Shown here piece by piece: positions 8,629-16,553 of a stretch of DNA of 49,689 bases. The number at the start of each line of letters is the position of its first letter. Position 1 is the first letter of the stretch. The stretch spans positions 1 to 49,689 of the forward strand of contig JABEUN010000032.1 in the NCBI GenBank assembly GCA_013044385.1, written 5' to 3'. The DNA is from Acidimicrobiaceae bacterium. Lineage in GTDB: Bacteria > Actinomycetota > Acidimicrobiia > Acidimicrobiales > Acidimicrobiaceae. The position numbers and the translations under genes are program-made. The notes under the pieces were generated by a model. It worked only from the letters and a program-made list of their open reading frames with translations, was not told the DNA's origin and ran no database searches.

Positions 8629-8820
8629 ATGGCTTCGCTAACAGCACTTGCTGGTATTTTCGCCGCGCTCATAAATCTCGATGGACCTGGTCACTACTTA
8701 CATTGGGGCTTTATCGAGATCTCATACGGCAACCTTGCAGTCATTATCGTGCTCATCGTTCTATTTTTTGCGGCGGTTCTCGTGCCGTTCCCACACCACA
8801 AGGGAAGTGACCAGAAGTGA
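8629..8820 (+). CDS. small single-span membrane protein coupled to cytochrome b
   Basis: A 63-residue protein with one strong hydrophobic segment (about residues 32-53) after a short head containing His-Tyr-Leu-His-Trp-Gly-Phe-Ile, and ending VPFPHHKGSDQK. It has an excellent SD (AAGGAGGTGA), and its TGA overlaps the GTG of the cytochrome b gene (GTGA), so the two are translationally coupled. I recall similar small proteins beside comparable cytochrome b genes in other actinobacteria, but I know of no name or established function. A role as an accessory subunit of the quinol-oxidising complex is inference from coupling and size. Confidence 0.75.
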   Translation: MASLTALAGIFAALINLDGPGHYLHWGFIEISYGNLAVIIVLIVLFFAAVLVPFPHHKGSDQK

Positions 8821-10430
8821 CTATGACGCCAGTAGAGGAAGGTAGCCGTAGTAGGGACGAAGGCACCCCTAGCAAGATGGCCGGCCTACCGGAGGATGCC
8901 AGTCAATGGACGGCAAAGCTCAGGAGAAAGGCCCTCACATACCTGCCTCCTGAGAAGTTGATGCCAGATCGCCAGCCAGAGTACGTCTCCAGCTGGATCT
9001 ACGTATTCGGCGTACTTACATTATCGGCTTTCCTGGTAGTAGCAATCTCCGGCGCTCTGCTGGCGCTTGAGGGACCGTCATGGTGGCACGAATCCGGACT
9101 CGGACATTTCGTAAATTCGCTGCACCTTTGGAGTGTTGAACTCTTCTTCTTGTTCATGGTCGTCCATCTCTGGGGTAAGTTCTTCATGGCGGCTTGGAGA
9201 GGAAAGCGCTCTCTGACCTGGATCACCGGCGTACTCGCATTCCTCACTTCGGTAGGCGCAGCATTTACCGGATACGTCTCCCAGCAAAACTTTGACTCGC
9301 AGTGGATCTCCACTCAGGCGAAGGATGGCATGAATTCAATGGGGATCGGCGCATTCTTCAACGTGCTGAACTTTGGTCAGATGTTCATGTGGCACATACT
9401 GCTACTGCCACTCATCGTCCTTCTGATCGTTGGTGTGCACGTAATGCAGGTGCGGCTCCGTGGCGTCGTGCCGCCAATAAAGGCAAACAGCGATCCTATG
9501 GCGGACTCAAAGCCTTGGTCGGGAAAGTATCGCCCCTACGACATAATCAAGGAGTTCACGATCGGATTCGTTGTGGTTGCAATTGCGACACTACTGTTCT
9601 CTTTCGTATTCTCCTCTCCTGACATGGCACCAGTAACCATTAAGAGTTGGTCACACGCCGATCCGGTCGACTTCGTAACTACGGCAGCATCCGAGCTCGC
9701 CGGCACGTCTGCCACTGCGACGTATGGTGCACCATACAACAACGTGCCCGGAACCGGTCAAAAGCTCGGCCCCATATCAATTGAAAACGCTGTGGGTGTC
9801 CACATTCCGGTCAACCCGACAGTCGATTTCGTGCTCGCTCCACTATCCACGGTTCCAAACAATCCGGCCCTTACAACTGCAATCCAGACTTGGAAGTCGG
9901 CCAGTACGCAACAGCAGACAACCTGGATGGCCGCCTATGACAAGGCACTGAACAAAGCCAAGCAGACGGCAGGCGACTCGGTCAGTATGCCCAGTTCCAA
10001 TTCCGGACCGGTGCCAGAGTTAATGAATCAAGAGCTTGTAATGGCACAGTCAGGTGGACTAGACGGAGCGCTCGAGAGTTCCACCCAGTTCTACGGGACC
10101 AATTACACCAAGCCACTCCTATTCATCGCCGACGGTGGGTATCTTGCCAGTCTCGCTCAGGCAGACCACCTTACGGGCAGCCAATGGGGCATGATGAACG
10201 AGACTGGAAGCTATCCAGGACAGGCATGGTTGTGGCTTTACACGATGTGGTACCAGGTAAAGCCATATTCGACTTCGACCAACGCAGATGTTGAGGTCAT
10301 GGCTACCATGATCGTCCTGACCCTGGCTCTTGCCCTCGTCCCGTTCATACCCGGTCTACGTGCCATACCGGAAAAAGTTGGCATCTACAAGCTGATATGG
10401 AAGGACTACTACAGGAGTAACAAGTCGTAA
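8817..10430 (+). CDS. cytochrome b N-terminal domain protein with large extracytoplasmic insert
   Basis: A 537-residue membrane cytochrome b. Four transmembrane helices carry the four heme ligands His103, His117, His193 and His208. The pairs are separated by 13 and 14 intervening residues; 13 and 14 is the b6f-like pattern, 13 and 13 the bc1 pattern. After a fifth helix (about 245-268) comes an unusually long stretch of roughly 215 residues, probably outside the membrane, then a final helix (about 488-508) and a C-terminal PFIPGLRAIPEKVGIYKLIW like the end of cytochrome b/subunit IV. No Rieske protein or cytochrome c gene lies nearby. It probably takes part in quinol-linked electron transfer; the partner is unknown. 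GTG start, coupled to the upstream small gene. Confidence 0.88.
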   Translation: MTMTPVEEGSRSRDEGTPSKMAGLPEDASQWTAKLRRKALTYLPPEKLMPDRQPEYVSSWIYVFGVLTLSAFLVVAISGALLALEGPSWWHESGLGHFVNSLHLWSVELFFLFMVVHLWGKFFMAAWRGKRSLTWITGVLAFLTSVGAAFTGYVSQQNFDSQWISTQAKDGMNSMGIGAFFNVLNFGQMFMWHILLLPLIVLLIVGVHVMQVRLRGVVPPIKANSDPMADSKPWSGKYRPYDIIKEFTIGFVVVAIATLLFSFVFSSPDMAPVTIKSWSHADPVDFVTTAASELAGTSATATYGAPYNNVPGTGQKLGPISIENAVGVHIPVNPTVDFVLAPLSTVPNNPALTTAIQTWKSASTQQQTTWMAAYDKALNKAKQTAGDSVSMPSSNSGPVPELMNQELVMAQSGGLDGALESSTQFYGTNYTKPLLFIADGGYLASLAQADHLTGSQWGMMNETGSYPGQAWLWLYTMWYQVKPYSTSTNADVEVMATMIVLTLALALVPFIPGLRAIPEKVGIYKLIWKDYYRSNKS

Positions 10431-10449
10431 TTCCTGTCAGAAATGGAGA

Positions 10450-10487
10450 GAGGCACCCCCAGTGTTTGGGGGTGCCTCTTCTTTTTT
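10450..10487 (+). terminator. rho-independent terminator after cytochrome b
   Basis: A perfect 12-base-pair stem (10450-10461 with 10467-10478) with a five-base loop is followed by TTC and six T. It lies 20 bases after the cytochrome b stop and closes the two-gene operon. Confidence 0.95.
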
Positions 10488-10580
10488 AATCGCTCATTAG
10501 ATCGTTATCTCGAATTTTAGTGCCGCCGCGATTAGGGCTCTGGAACTAGGTGAATCTCGCTCTCGCTGCAAGAGTCGGAT

Positions 10581-11078
10581 TCAGTTTGCAGAATTGCTAT
10601 ACATTTTCTTGGCGACCTCCATAGTCGACCGCAATGCAGCCTCAGACACTGCGTCAACCAGGTCGAGAACGCGTTGATAGTCGTGGCTCACCCCGTGGAT
10701 CAATTCACTCCTCTGAGCCAACATGTCCTCATCTGCCCCACCTCGAAAGCCGAGTAGTACTGCAGCTACCTCAAGATCAGCCTTGATAGGTGCTCTGCCG
10801 AAAAGCGATGCTCGCTTCATTCCGAGTGCTACAACGGCGGCGATTGCGTCAGATTCATGTTCATGTTCAGCAAGCTGCAGAGTTCCCTCTAAGTCAACTG
10901 CCAAAAGCAGTGCATAACCTTGATCGGGGCCAGGATTCCCCCTACGCGATCCCTTGTGCTGGTCAGGTCTACTGAGTTCGGCCTTACGCTCCACCCTTTT
11001 GCGATCCGGGACCGGCTGCGACCAGAAGACCCTGACGGACTCCCGATCGAGAATCGGAACATAGTCTGGCTGTGTCAC
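10581..11078 (-). CDS. conserved-looking hypothetical protein, 165 aa
   Basis: A soluble protein of 165 residues with a basic, charged N-terminal third (Arg/Lys/Asp rich, about residues 25-52) and a helical C-terminal part. Notable segments are EHESDAIAAVVALGMKRASLFGRAP and a His-Asp-Tyr stretch near residue 132. Proteins of this look occur in other actinobacteria as far as I recall, without assigned function. The GTG start has GGAGG nine bases upstream. It is the last gene of the leuB-ilvE-cimA run, 66 bases after the cimA stop, so it is probably under the same attenuator. A link to branched-chain amino acids is only contextual. Confidence 0.7.
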   Translation of the reverse strand: MTQPDYVPILDRESVRVFWSQPVPDRKRVERKAELSRPDQHKGSRRGNPGPDQGYALLLAVDLEGTLQLAEHEHESDAIAAVVALGMKRASLFGRAPIKADLEVAAVLLGFRGGADEDMLAQRSELIHGVSHDYQRVLDLVDAVSEAALRSTMEVAKKMYSNSAN

Positions 11079-11144
11079 TGGGTGAATCCTCCAAGGTGCG
11101 AACTAGTTAACAACTCGACTCTAGTCGCAGGTGCGTCTCGCGCA

Positions 11145-12752
11145 CTATTTCGCCTCGCCTTGCCCCGCCAATCGTACAAGTCCAAGGACAATGGAGTCCA
11201 CAAGGGCATGCCACGACGCCTCAATGATGTTGGGCGAGACTCCCATCGTCGCCCAGCTCTCCGAGCCGTCAGTCGAGTCGAGCAGTACGCGCACTGCGGC
11301 ACCAGTTCCAAGGGTGGAGTCCAATACCCTGACCCGGAAGTCTGTGAGGTGCATGTTCGCAAGGCCTTCGAAGTGAGGTACCAATGCCTTACGTAACGCA
11401 CCATCGAGTGCGTTCACCGGGCCATTTCCTTCTGCTGTGGCTATCACTCGGCTTCCGTCAACAAGAACCTTCACAGTCGCCTCCGTGACAGCGTCACCAC
11501 CCTCCCGGTAGTCGGTCATAACTCTGAACGACTCGAGTGTGAAATACTGCTGGCTCCAACCAGTCGCTGACCTCATTAGTAGCTCAAGCGAGCCATCTGC
11601 AGCCTCAAAGTGATAACCCTTATATTCGAGCTCCTTCAGGTGATCTAGAACTCTTTTGACCTCGTCACCTTCGAGTGAAAGGCCAAGCTCTTCGGCCTTG
11701 ACAGCTACTGACTGCCTTCCTGCCATCTCGGAAACTACGTAGCGCGTTCCATTTCCAACTTCTGCGGGATCGATGTGTTCGTAAGCGTCTTTCTTCCGTG
11801 CAAGTGCGGAGACGTGGAGCCCTGCCTTGTGCGCGAACGCAGAGTGTCCAACGTAAGGAGCCTGTGGATTCGGCGGGACATTGACAATCTCCGCAATGTG
11901 CCTCGAAACGGAACTGAGAATACGAATTCTCTCCCTCGGTATCGTCTGAACGCCCATTTTCAAACTCAGATTGGGAATCGTCGTCGAGAGGTCGGCGTTG
12001 CCAGTCCTTTCGCCGTATCCATTGACACAACCTTGGACCTGGGTGACGCCCATTCTCACCGCCGTCACCGAGTTCGCTACCGCACATCCTGAGTCATTGT
12101 GGAAGTGCACACCGAGCTGAACGGAGAAGTGGTCGCGGAGTTCGCCGATAATCTCTTCAACTTCGAAAGGGAGCGTACCGCCGTTAGTATCGCACATCAC
12201 CAATGAGGTTGCACCAGCGTCTTGCGCTGCCAACATTATGCGACGTGCGTACTCCGGGTTTGCCTTATACCCATCGAAGAAGTGCTCAGCATCCAAAAAC
12301 ACTTTCCGACCGCTTGAAACCAGGTACTTAACGGAATCGCTTACCATCTTGGCACCCTCGTCGAGGGTGGTCCGCAATGCTTCGACTACGTGGTAGTCCC
12401 AAGATTTCGCGACGATACACACAGTTTCAGTCTCTGCGTTCACCAACGCCCTCAGAACAGGGTCGGTACTAGTCTCGGAACTCGGTCTGCGAGTGGACCC
12501 GAAAGCTACTAGCTCGGCCGTAGTCAGATTCAACTCCTTTGGAGCTCGCCTGAAGAACTCCTCATCCTTCGGGTTCGCCCCCGGCCAACCTCCCTCGATA
12601 TAGGTAACACCTAGTAGGTCCAGCTGTTGAGCTACACGCAACTTGTCATCTACGGTTAGGGAAAGCCCTTCCTGTTGGGACCCGTCCCTGAGCGTCGTAT
12701 CGTAAACCTCAACGAACTCGGGCAGGACCCCTACTGGAAGATCAGATGACAT
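11145..12752 (-). CDS. cimA: (R)-citramalate synthase
   Basis: A 535-residue enzyme of the isopropylmalate/homocitrate/citramalate synthase family. It condenses acetyl-CoA with pyruvate to citramalate, the first step of the threonine-independent route to isoleucine. Seen: YDTTLRDGSQQEG at residues 17-29, the metal-binding His216 and His218 followed by Asn-Asp, GCVNGYGERTGNADL, and a C-terminal LeuA-type regulatory dimer domain (about 395-530). The IEGGWPGANPKDEEFF segment is the form found in the CimA group rather than in LeuA; a separate LeuA is present at 34164. The ATG at 12752 overlaps the ilvE end by 11 bases, indicating coupling. Feedback inhibition by isoleucine is expected from the family but not seen here. 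Confidence 0.9.
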   Translation of the reverse strand: MSSDLPVGVLPEFVEVYDTTLRDGSQQEGLSLTVDDKLRVAQQLDLLGVTYIEGGWPGANPKDEEFFRRAPKELNLTTAELVAFGSTRRPSSETSTDPVLRALVNAETETVCIVAKSWDYHVVEALRTTLDEGAKMVSDSVKYLVSSGRKVFLDAEHFFDGYKANPEYARRIMLAAQDAGATSLVMCDTNGGTLPFEVEEIIGELRDHFSVQLGVHFHNDSGCAVANSVTAVRMGVTQVQGCVNGYGERTGNADLSTTIPNLSLKMGVQTIPRERIRILSSVSRHIAEIVNVPPNPQAPYVGHSAFAHKAGLHVSALARKKDAYEHIDPAEVGNGTRYVVSEMAGRQSVAVKAEELGLSLEGDEVKRVLDHLKELEYKGYHFEAADGSLELLMRSATGWSQQYFTLESFRVMTDYREGGDAVTEATVKVLVDGSRVIATAEGNGPVNALDGALRKALVPHFEGLANMHLTDFRVRVLDSTLGTGAAVRVLLDSTDGSESWATMGVSPNIIEASWHALVDSIVLGLVRLAGQGEAK

Positions 12753-13665
12753 GGTCGAGCCAGGCTTTGTACTTCGGTGCCCTTCCCCTGACCGCGTCGA
12801 AGTACACGGACTGTATCGCCTTTGTAATCTCACCCGGTCGACCCTGGCCAACCTTCCGGTCATCGACCGACGCAACTGGCACCACCTCGGCCGCTGTTCC
12901 GGTGAGAAACATCTCGTCGGAGAGGTAGAGGTCTGACCTGAGCAAGTTCTCCTCCACAACCTTCACGCCAAGGTCACTTGCAATTTCCATGATCGCAGAT
13001 CGGGTTATCCCCTCTAAAGCCCCAGCCGAGGTGGGAGGTGTAATCAATTTCCCGTTCCTGTAGACGAATATGTTCTCTCCAGTGCACTCAGATACAACTC
13101 CGCTTGAGGAGAGAATGATCGCCTCATCGTACCCAGACTTGACCGCCTCCACCTTTGCAAGCGAAGAGTTGACATACATACCTGTGCATTTTGCCGCTGG
13201 AGGGACCGAGTTGGGATCGTGCCTCTGCCAGGAGCTGATCTTGACCCGAATTCCATTTGCAATACCGTCGTCACCTAAGTATGCACCCCACGGCCATGCT
13301 GCAATGGCGACATTAACCTCACAGTTGAGAGGATTTAGGCCCATCTCGCCGTAACCGAGGTAGGCGATCGGCCTAAGGTAGCAGGAGTCGAGTTCGTTCA
13401 CCTTGACGACCGATTTGGTCGCCTCAACCAGTTCTTCTGGTGAGAATGGAATCTCCATCATTAGGATTTTGGCAGATAGGAACAGTCTGTCGATATGCTC
13501 CTTAAGCCTGAACACGGCCGGGCCGGAATCCGTTGGATAAGCCCGTATACCTTCAAACACACCCGAGCCGTAATGGAGTCCGTGGGTGAGCACGTGAATC
13601 TGGGCATCCGCCCAATTCACCATCTCCCCGTCCATCCAGATCTTGTTAGTTGTAGTGATTGGCAT
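12742..13665 (-). CDS. ilvE: branched-chain amino acid aminotransferase
   Basis: A class IV PLP aminotransferase of 307 residues, the standard IlvE length. It interconverts Leu, Ile and Val with their 2-oxo acids. Seen: HGLHYGSGVFEGIRAY at residues 28-43, the PLP-binding Lys159 in AAKCTGMYVNSSLAK, and SECTGENIFVYRNG, typical of the fold. I chose the ATG at 13665, with AAAGGG upstream and only one base after the leuB stop; the frame stays open upstream within leuB and is not used. It lies between leuB and cimA, so one transcript would supply the last step of all three branched-chain pathways. Confidence 0.95.
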   Translation of the reverse strand: MPITTTNKIWMDGEMVNWADAQIHVLTHGLHYGSGVFEGIRAYPTDSGPAVFRLKEHIDRLFLSAKILMMEIPFSPEELVEATKSVVKVNELDSCYLRPIAYLGYGEMGLNPLNCEVNVAIAAWPWGAYLGDDGIANGIRVKISSWQRHDPNSVPPAAKCTGMYVNSSLAKVEAVKSGYDEAIILSSSGVVSECTGENIFVYRNGKLITPPTSAGALEGITRSAIMEIASDLGVKVVEENLLRSDLYLSDEMFLTGTAAEVVPVASVDDRKVGQGRPGEITKAIQSVYFDAVRGRAPKYKAWLDHVI

Positions 13666-13666
13666 C

Positions 13667-14683
13667 TCAAACCCTTTCTGCGTAGAAGTCGCCAATTGCC
13701 GACGTAGACATGCCCGCTGGTGGTGGAATTTCCAGGGCCTTATTGATCGACTGAGCTGCGTCCACCTCGCCGAGGAAGTCGAGCATGAGCGCAGCTGAAC
13801 GTATCGCTGCAATCGGATTCGCTCTACCCGTACCCACTATGTCATGAGCCGCTCCGTGTACGGGTTCGAAAAGCGATGGGCCGGTTCTGTTCAGATTCAG
13901 GTTCGCCGAAGCCGCTAGGCCAATTCCGCCTGATACCGCACCGGCAAGGTCAGTGATAATGTCACCGAATAGGTTGTCCGTCACGATGACGTCATATCGG
14001 GCCGGGTTTTCAACCATGTAGATACAAGATGCATCGACGTGATTGTACGCCACCTCAACCTGAGAATACTCTGCACCAACCTCTTCGAAAGTACGAGACC
14101 AGAGGTCCCCCGAGAAGGTAAGTACGTTGGTCTTGTGCACCAAGGTAAGGTGTTTTCTTTCTCGCTTGGACGCTAGGTCATACGCGTACCTCACGACCCT
14201 TTCGACACCGAAACGTGTATTCACCGACCCCTGGGTCGCTACCTCTTGAGAAGTGCCTTTCCGGAGGAATCCGCCTTCTCCCGCATAGGTGCCTTCCGTA
14301 TTCTCTCGGATTACCACCATGTCGACACGTTTCTCTGGTGAAAGTTCAATATCAGAAGGAGATATGAAAGGGCGGTGATTTACATAGAGGTCGAGGTCGA
14401 ACCTTAGCTTCAGCAGTAATCCTCTCTCCAGGACACCTGACGGCACCTCCTTGGATCCGATAGCGGGACCAATCGCCCCAAGGACTATCGCTTCAAAACC
14501 CTTCAGCTCCTGAAGTACGCCATCAGGCAGGACTTCTCCAGTATTCACGTAATGCGCTGCGCCGAGTTCGTACTCGACAGTCTCAAGCTTGACTCCAGTA
14601 GACCTTGCGACCTTCAAAGCTTCGAAACTAACCTCGGGACCAATGCCATCTCCTCCGATGACTGCGATCCGATGCCCGCCCAC
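13667..14683 (-). CDS. leuB: 3-isopropylmalate dehydrogenase
   Basis: NAD-dependent decarboxylating dehydrogenase of about 338 residues, for leucine synthesis and, with citramalate-derived substrate, isoleucine synthesis. Seen: [13 protein letters not shown] at the N-terminus, [16 protein letters not shown], and the metal-site signature [12 protein letters not shown] with [22 protein letters not shown] chose the GTG at 14683 because GGGGGT lies five bases before it; a TTG at 14695 is possible. It is the first gene after the attenuator at 14773-14832, followed at once by ilvE. Confidence 0.93.
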   Translation of the reverse strand: MGGHRIAVIGGDGIGPEVSFEALKVARSTGVKLETVEYELGAAHYVNTGEVLPDGVLQELKGFEAIVLGAIGPAIGSKEVPSGVLERGLLLKLRFDLDLYVNHRPFISPSDIELSPEKRVDMVVIRENTEGTYAGEGGFLRKGTSQEVATQGSVNTRFGVERVVRYAYDLASKRERKHLTLVHKTNVLTFSGDLWSRTFEEVGAEYSQVEVAYNHVDASCIYMVENPARYDVIVTDNLFGDIITDLAGAVSGGIGLAASANLNLNRTGPSLFEPVHGAAHDIVGTGRANPIAAIRSAALMLDFLGEVDAAQSINKALEIPPPAGMSTSAIGDFYAERV

Positions 14684-14772
14684 TATGACCCCCAAACGCT
14701 ATACACACCTATCCACCCAGATAAGAGGTAGGGCTAAGGCTGGAGCCTCTCCGAACTCGGAGAACGCGCTCC

Positions 14773-14832
14773 AAAATAAAAAGACCGCCCACAGATGTGG
14801 TCGGTCAGATGCTCACACCAGATCGGTGTGAG
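14773..14832 (-). terminator. transcription attenuator upstream of leuB (hairpins 1:2, 2:3 and 3:4)
   Basis: In transcript order (minus strand), the leader stop is followed immediately by a perfect eight-base hairpin CTCACACC/GGTGTGAG (14812-14832). Next comes a terminator hairpin, GACCGACCACA pairing 10 of 11 with TGTGGGCGGTC (14783-14806), followed by TTTTTATTTT. The antiterminator is also visible: GATCTGGT (14817-14824) can pair 7 of 8 with ACCACATC (14794-14801), joining the second arm of hairpin 1 to the first arm of the terminator. A ribosome stalled on the Val/Ile codons would cover the first arm and favour the antiterminator, so shortage of Val/Ile should turn on leuB-ilvE-cimA. Confidence 0.85.
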
Positions 14833-14880
14833 CTACCCAATAGCTACTACGACTGCTGAATGCGGCGTGAAGTTTTTCAT
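14833..14880 (-). CDS. branched-chain leader peptide MKNFTPHSAVVVAIG
   Basis: A 15-codon ORF whose codons 10-14 encode Val-Val-Val-Ala-Ile, ending at TAG exactly where the attenuator hairpins begin. That coupling of regulatory codons and structure is the hallmark of ribosome-mediated attenuation. No SD precedes the ATG. TAGCTT and TTAACT lie 6-16 bases upstream and could be a -10 element of a leaderless transcript. The peptide itself is not expected to have a function. Confidence 0.8.
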   Translation of the reverse strand: MKNFTPHSAVVVAIG

Positions 14881-15025
14881 TCGACTAGTTAAGCTAGCGG
14901 CGCTGCGGAACGATCTGGCACTCTTGCACAATTCAAGCCTCTCAATGATACAAACCAAGGTCCAACAGACCGAGAACCCGATAGCCGGTCTGCCGGGGTC
15001 AACAACGTGACTAACTTAGATACCC

Positions 15026-15493
15026 GTGAGCACGCATTCTCTTTCCATCGACGCCTTCGAACGGCTGCAAGCAGAACTAGAGGACCTCACGACACGTGGC
15101 AGGATCGAAATAGCGAACGCTATTGAGGCCGCTCGGGCCCTTGGTGATTTGAAGGAGAATGGCGACTATCACGCCGCAAAGGACAGCCAGGGCAAGATGG
15201 AGGCACGGATCCGTCAGATTCAGGCGATACTGTCCGATTGCGAAATAGTCGGCGGTACGTCCGAGTCTATTGAGGTCGTGCCCGGAGTCGTTGTGCACCT
15301 TCGCTACGAGGGTGACGAAGATACCTACGCATTCCTCGTGGGTTCCATTGAGGAGAAGCGGCCAGGAGTGGACGTAGTATCACCGACCTCGCCACTTGGG
15401 TCAGCTCTCATTGGCCGCAAGGTAGGAGAGGTGGTCCAATACGAGGCGCCAGGTGGAGCGTTGTCGGTTACTATTGTCCGATTCTCCAACTAG
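15026..15493 (+). CDS. greA: transcription elongation factor GreA
   Basis: A 155-residue GreA-type factor that rescues backtracked RNA polymerase by stimulating transcript cleavage. The N-terminal coiled coil carries the acidic tip in ARALGDLKENGDYHAAKD (about residues 36-53), followed by the FKBP-like C-terminal domain with the PLGSALIGRKVGE signature. The GTG has no SD. TAACTT at 15012-15017 lies eight bases before it, a spacing that fits a leaderless transcript; this is inference. It is divergent from the leuB attenuator leader. Confidence 0.93.
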   Translation: MSTHSLSIDAFERLQAELEDLTTRGRIEIANAIEAARALGDLKENGDYHAAKDSQGKMEARIRQIQAILSDCEIVGGTSESIEVVPGVVVHLRYEGDEDTYAFLVGSIEEKRPGVDVVSPTSPLGSALIGRKVGEVVQYEAPGGALSVTIVRFSN

Positions 15494-16486
15494 GCACGGT
15501 TTTAGTCCGACCTAAGATTTAGTGGTAGCCAAAGTTGCAACCGAGTCACCTGCGGCGTTCTCAAACCATCTCGTCAGCGTGAGCGTCACATACTTGGCTG
15601 CAGATCGACCGGGGGTTAGCTAAATGGTGCGTGGACATTTGACGTCGATACTTCCCCACCGCCTAGGCGAACCGACATCCAAGTTTCCAAGTCCATGGTC
15701 GATTATTGGACCTTCCGACCAAACCTAGCTACGGGCCGGTGGCAGTTGTAGCTTCCACCTGCATAACTGTCAGCTCATTCCGCAAAGCTAGTTGGGCAAT
15801 AAGTTAGGTAAAAGATACTTCGACCACACGTCCCAATCGAAGCAGAAGTTACGGAGAACCATGTTTGAGGTAGTCGGGGTGGTTACCTCCTTCGCGATCT
15901 CCACCCGTAGATGAGCAACCACATAGTTGTTAACTTCCGCCTGAATCAGTGGCTCGTTCGTAAAGACACTGCAGGCGAATGCTCCGTCTTTGTAGTTGTC
16001 AAATAGCCCAATTTGAAATCGACTCCGCAAGCGCCGCTGAGTACGTTCAGCCACAAGTAGGTGTGCAGGCGAGCATCGATTCAGTTGGCAGGAGGATCCG
16101 ATCATTACCACAGCGCGGCTGGATATCAGGGAGCCACTTGTCAGCCGTGGGATGGACCGTAGCCTGGGATTCCGCCCATTAAGAGCGTTCCAGACGCATG
16201 ATATGAAAGTTAGTTCGGCGTAAGCGGCGGCTGTCTCACGTTGGCTTAACAACTAGATACAGACTGTCTCCTTGTCAGCCCGCCGGCCGAATGATGCACT
16301 TCCAACCGACTTACAGGATCCGCAATCCCTAGGCCACTACTTGGCGGATGTGCCGGGGCTCCAAATCAGAGAACCAGCAAGATTGGTGTACGGCGCCTTG
16401 GCGCATGAAACACACTCATTGGGTGGGCAGTGGCCGCACAAGCACCGAGGTCACCCGTTCCGACATCACCTGACGCATCTCGACGG
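15494..16486. other. about 1 kb gap before leuCD without a convincing gene
   Basis: No recognisable gene, RNA or repeat was found between greA and the leuC promoter. A 154-codon minus-strand frame is listed separately with low confidence. A short plus-strand frame at 16272-16511 rich in His and Arg looks like chance. Unlike leuB and leuA, I see no leader peptide with branched-chain codons and no T-tract hairpin here. Confidence 0.5.
15788..16252 (-). CDS. doubtful hypothetical ORF, 154 aa
   Basis: An open frame of 154 codons in the otherwise empty gap. The C-terminal half (about residues 68-154) has plausible protein composition and includes SVFTNEPLIQAEVNNYVVAH, while the N-terminal half is rich in Arg, Ser and Cys and looks like non-coding translation. 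It might be a decayed gene remnant. No SD, family or neighbour supports it. I keep it only because it is the longest frame in the gap. Confidence 0.2.
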   Translation of the reverse strand: MLSQRETAAAYAELTFISCVWNALNGRNPRLRSIPRLTSGSLISSRAVVMIGSSCQLNRCSPAHLLVAERTQRRLRSRFQIGLFDNYKDGAFACSVFTNEPLIQAEVNNYVVAHLRVEIAKEVTTPTTSNMVLRNFCFDWDVWSKYLLPNLLPN

Positions 16487-16514
16487 TTTGCACGATCCAT
16501 ACCGAGGCTAGATT
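16487..16514 (+). promoter_or_regulatory. possible leuC promoter
   Basis: TTTGCA (16487-16492) and TAGATT (16509-16514) are separated by 16 bases and lie about 40 bases before the leuC ATG. The match to a housekeeping promoter is moderate. AGGCGGAG shortly before the ATG is the SD. Confidence 0.35.
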
Positions 16515-16553
16515 GATCACAGAAGTCAGAAGATTCGGATAGGCGGAGAAGAG

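Noticed and set aside
9078-9313. Open frames on the minus strand inside the cytochrome b gene
   Set aside because: They lie entirely within a well-supported gene whose motifs are all in the plus frame, and their translations have no domain.
16272-16511. 79-codon plus-strand frame rich in His and Arg before leuC
   Set aside because: No SD, no recognisable family, and the His/Arg/Pro bias is what an out-of-frame reading of this base composition gives. It also does not have branched-chain codons, so it is not a leuC leader peptide.
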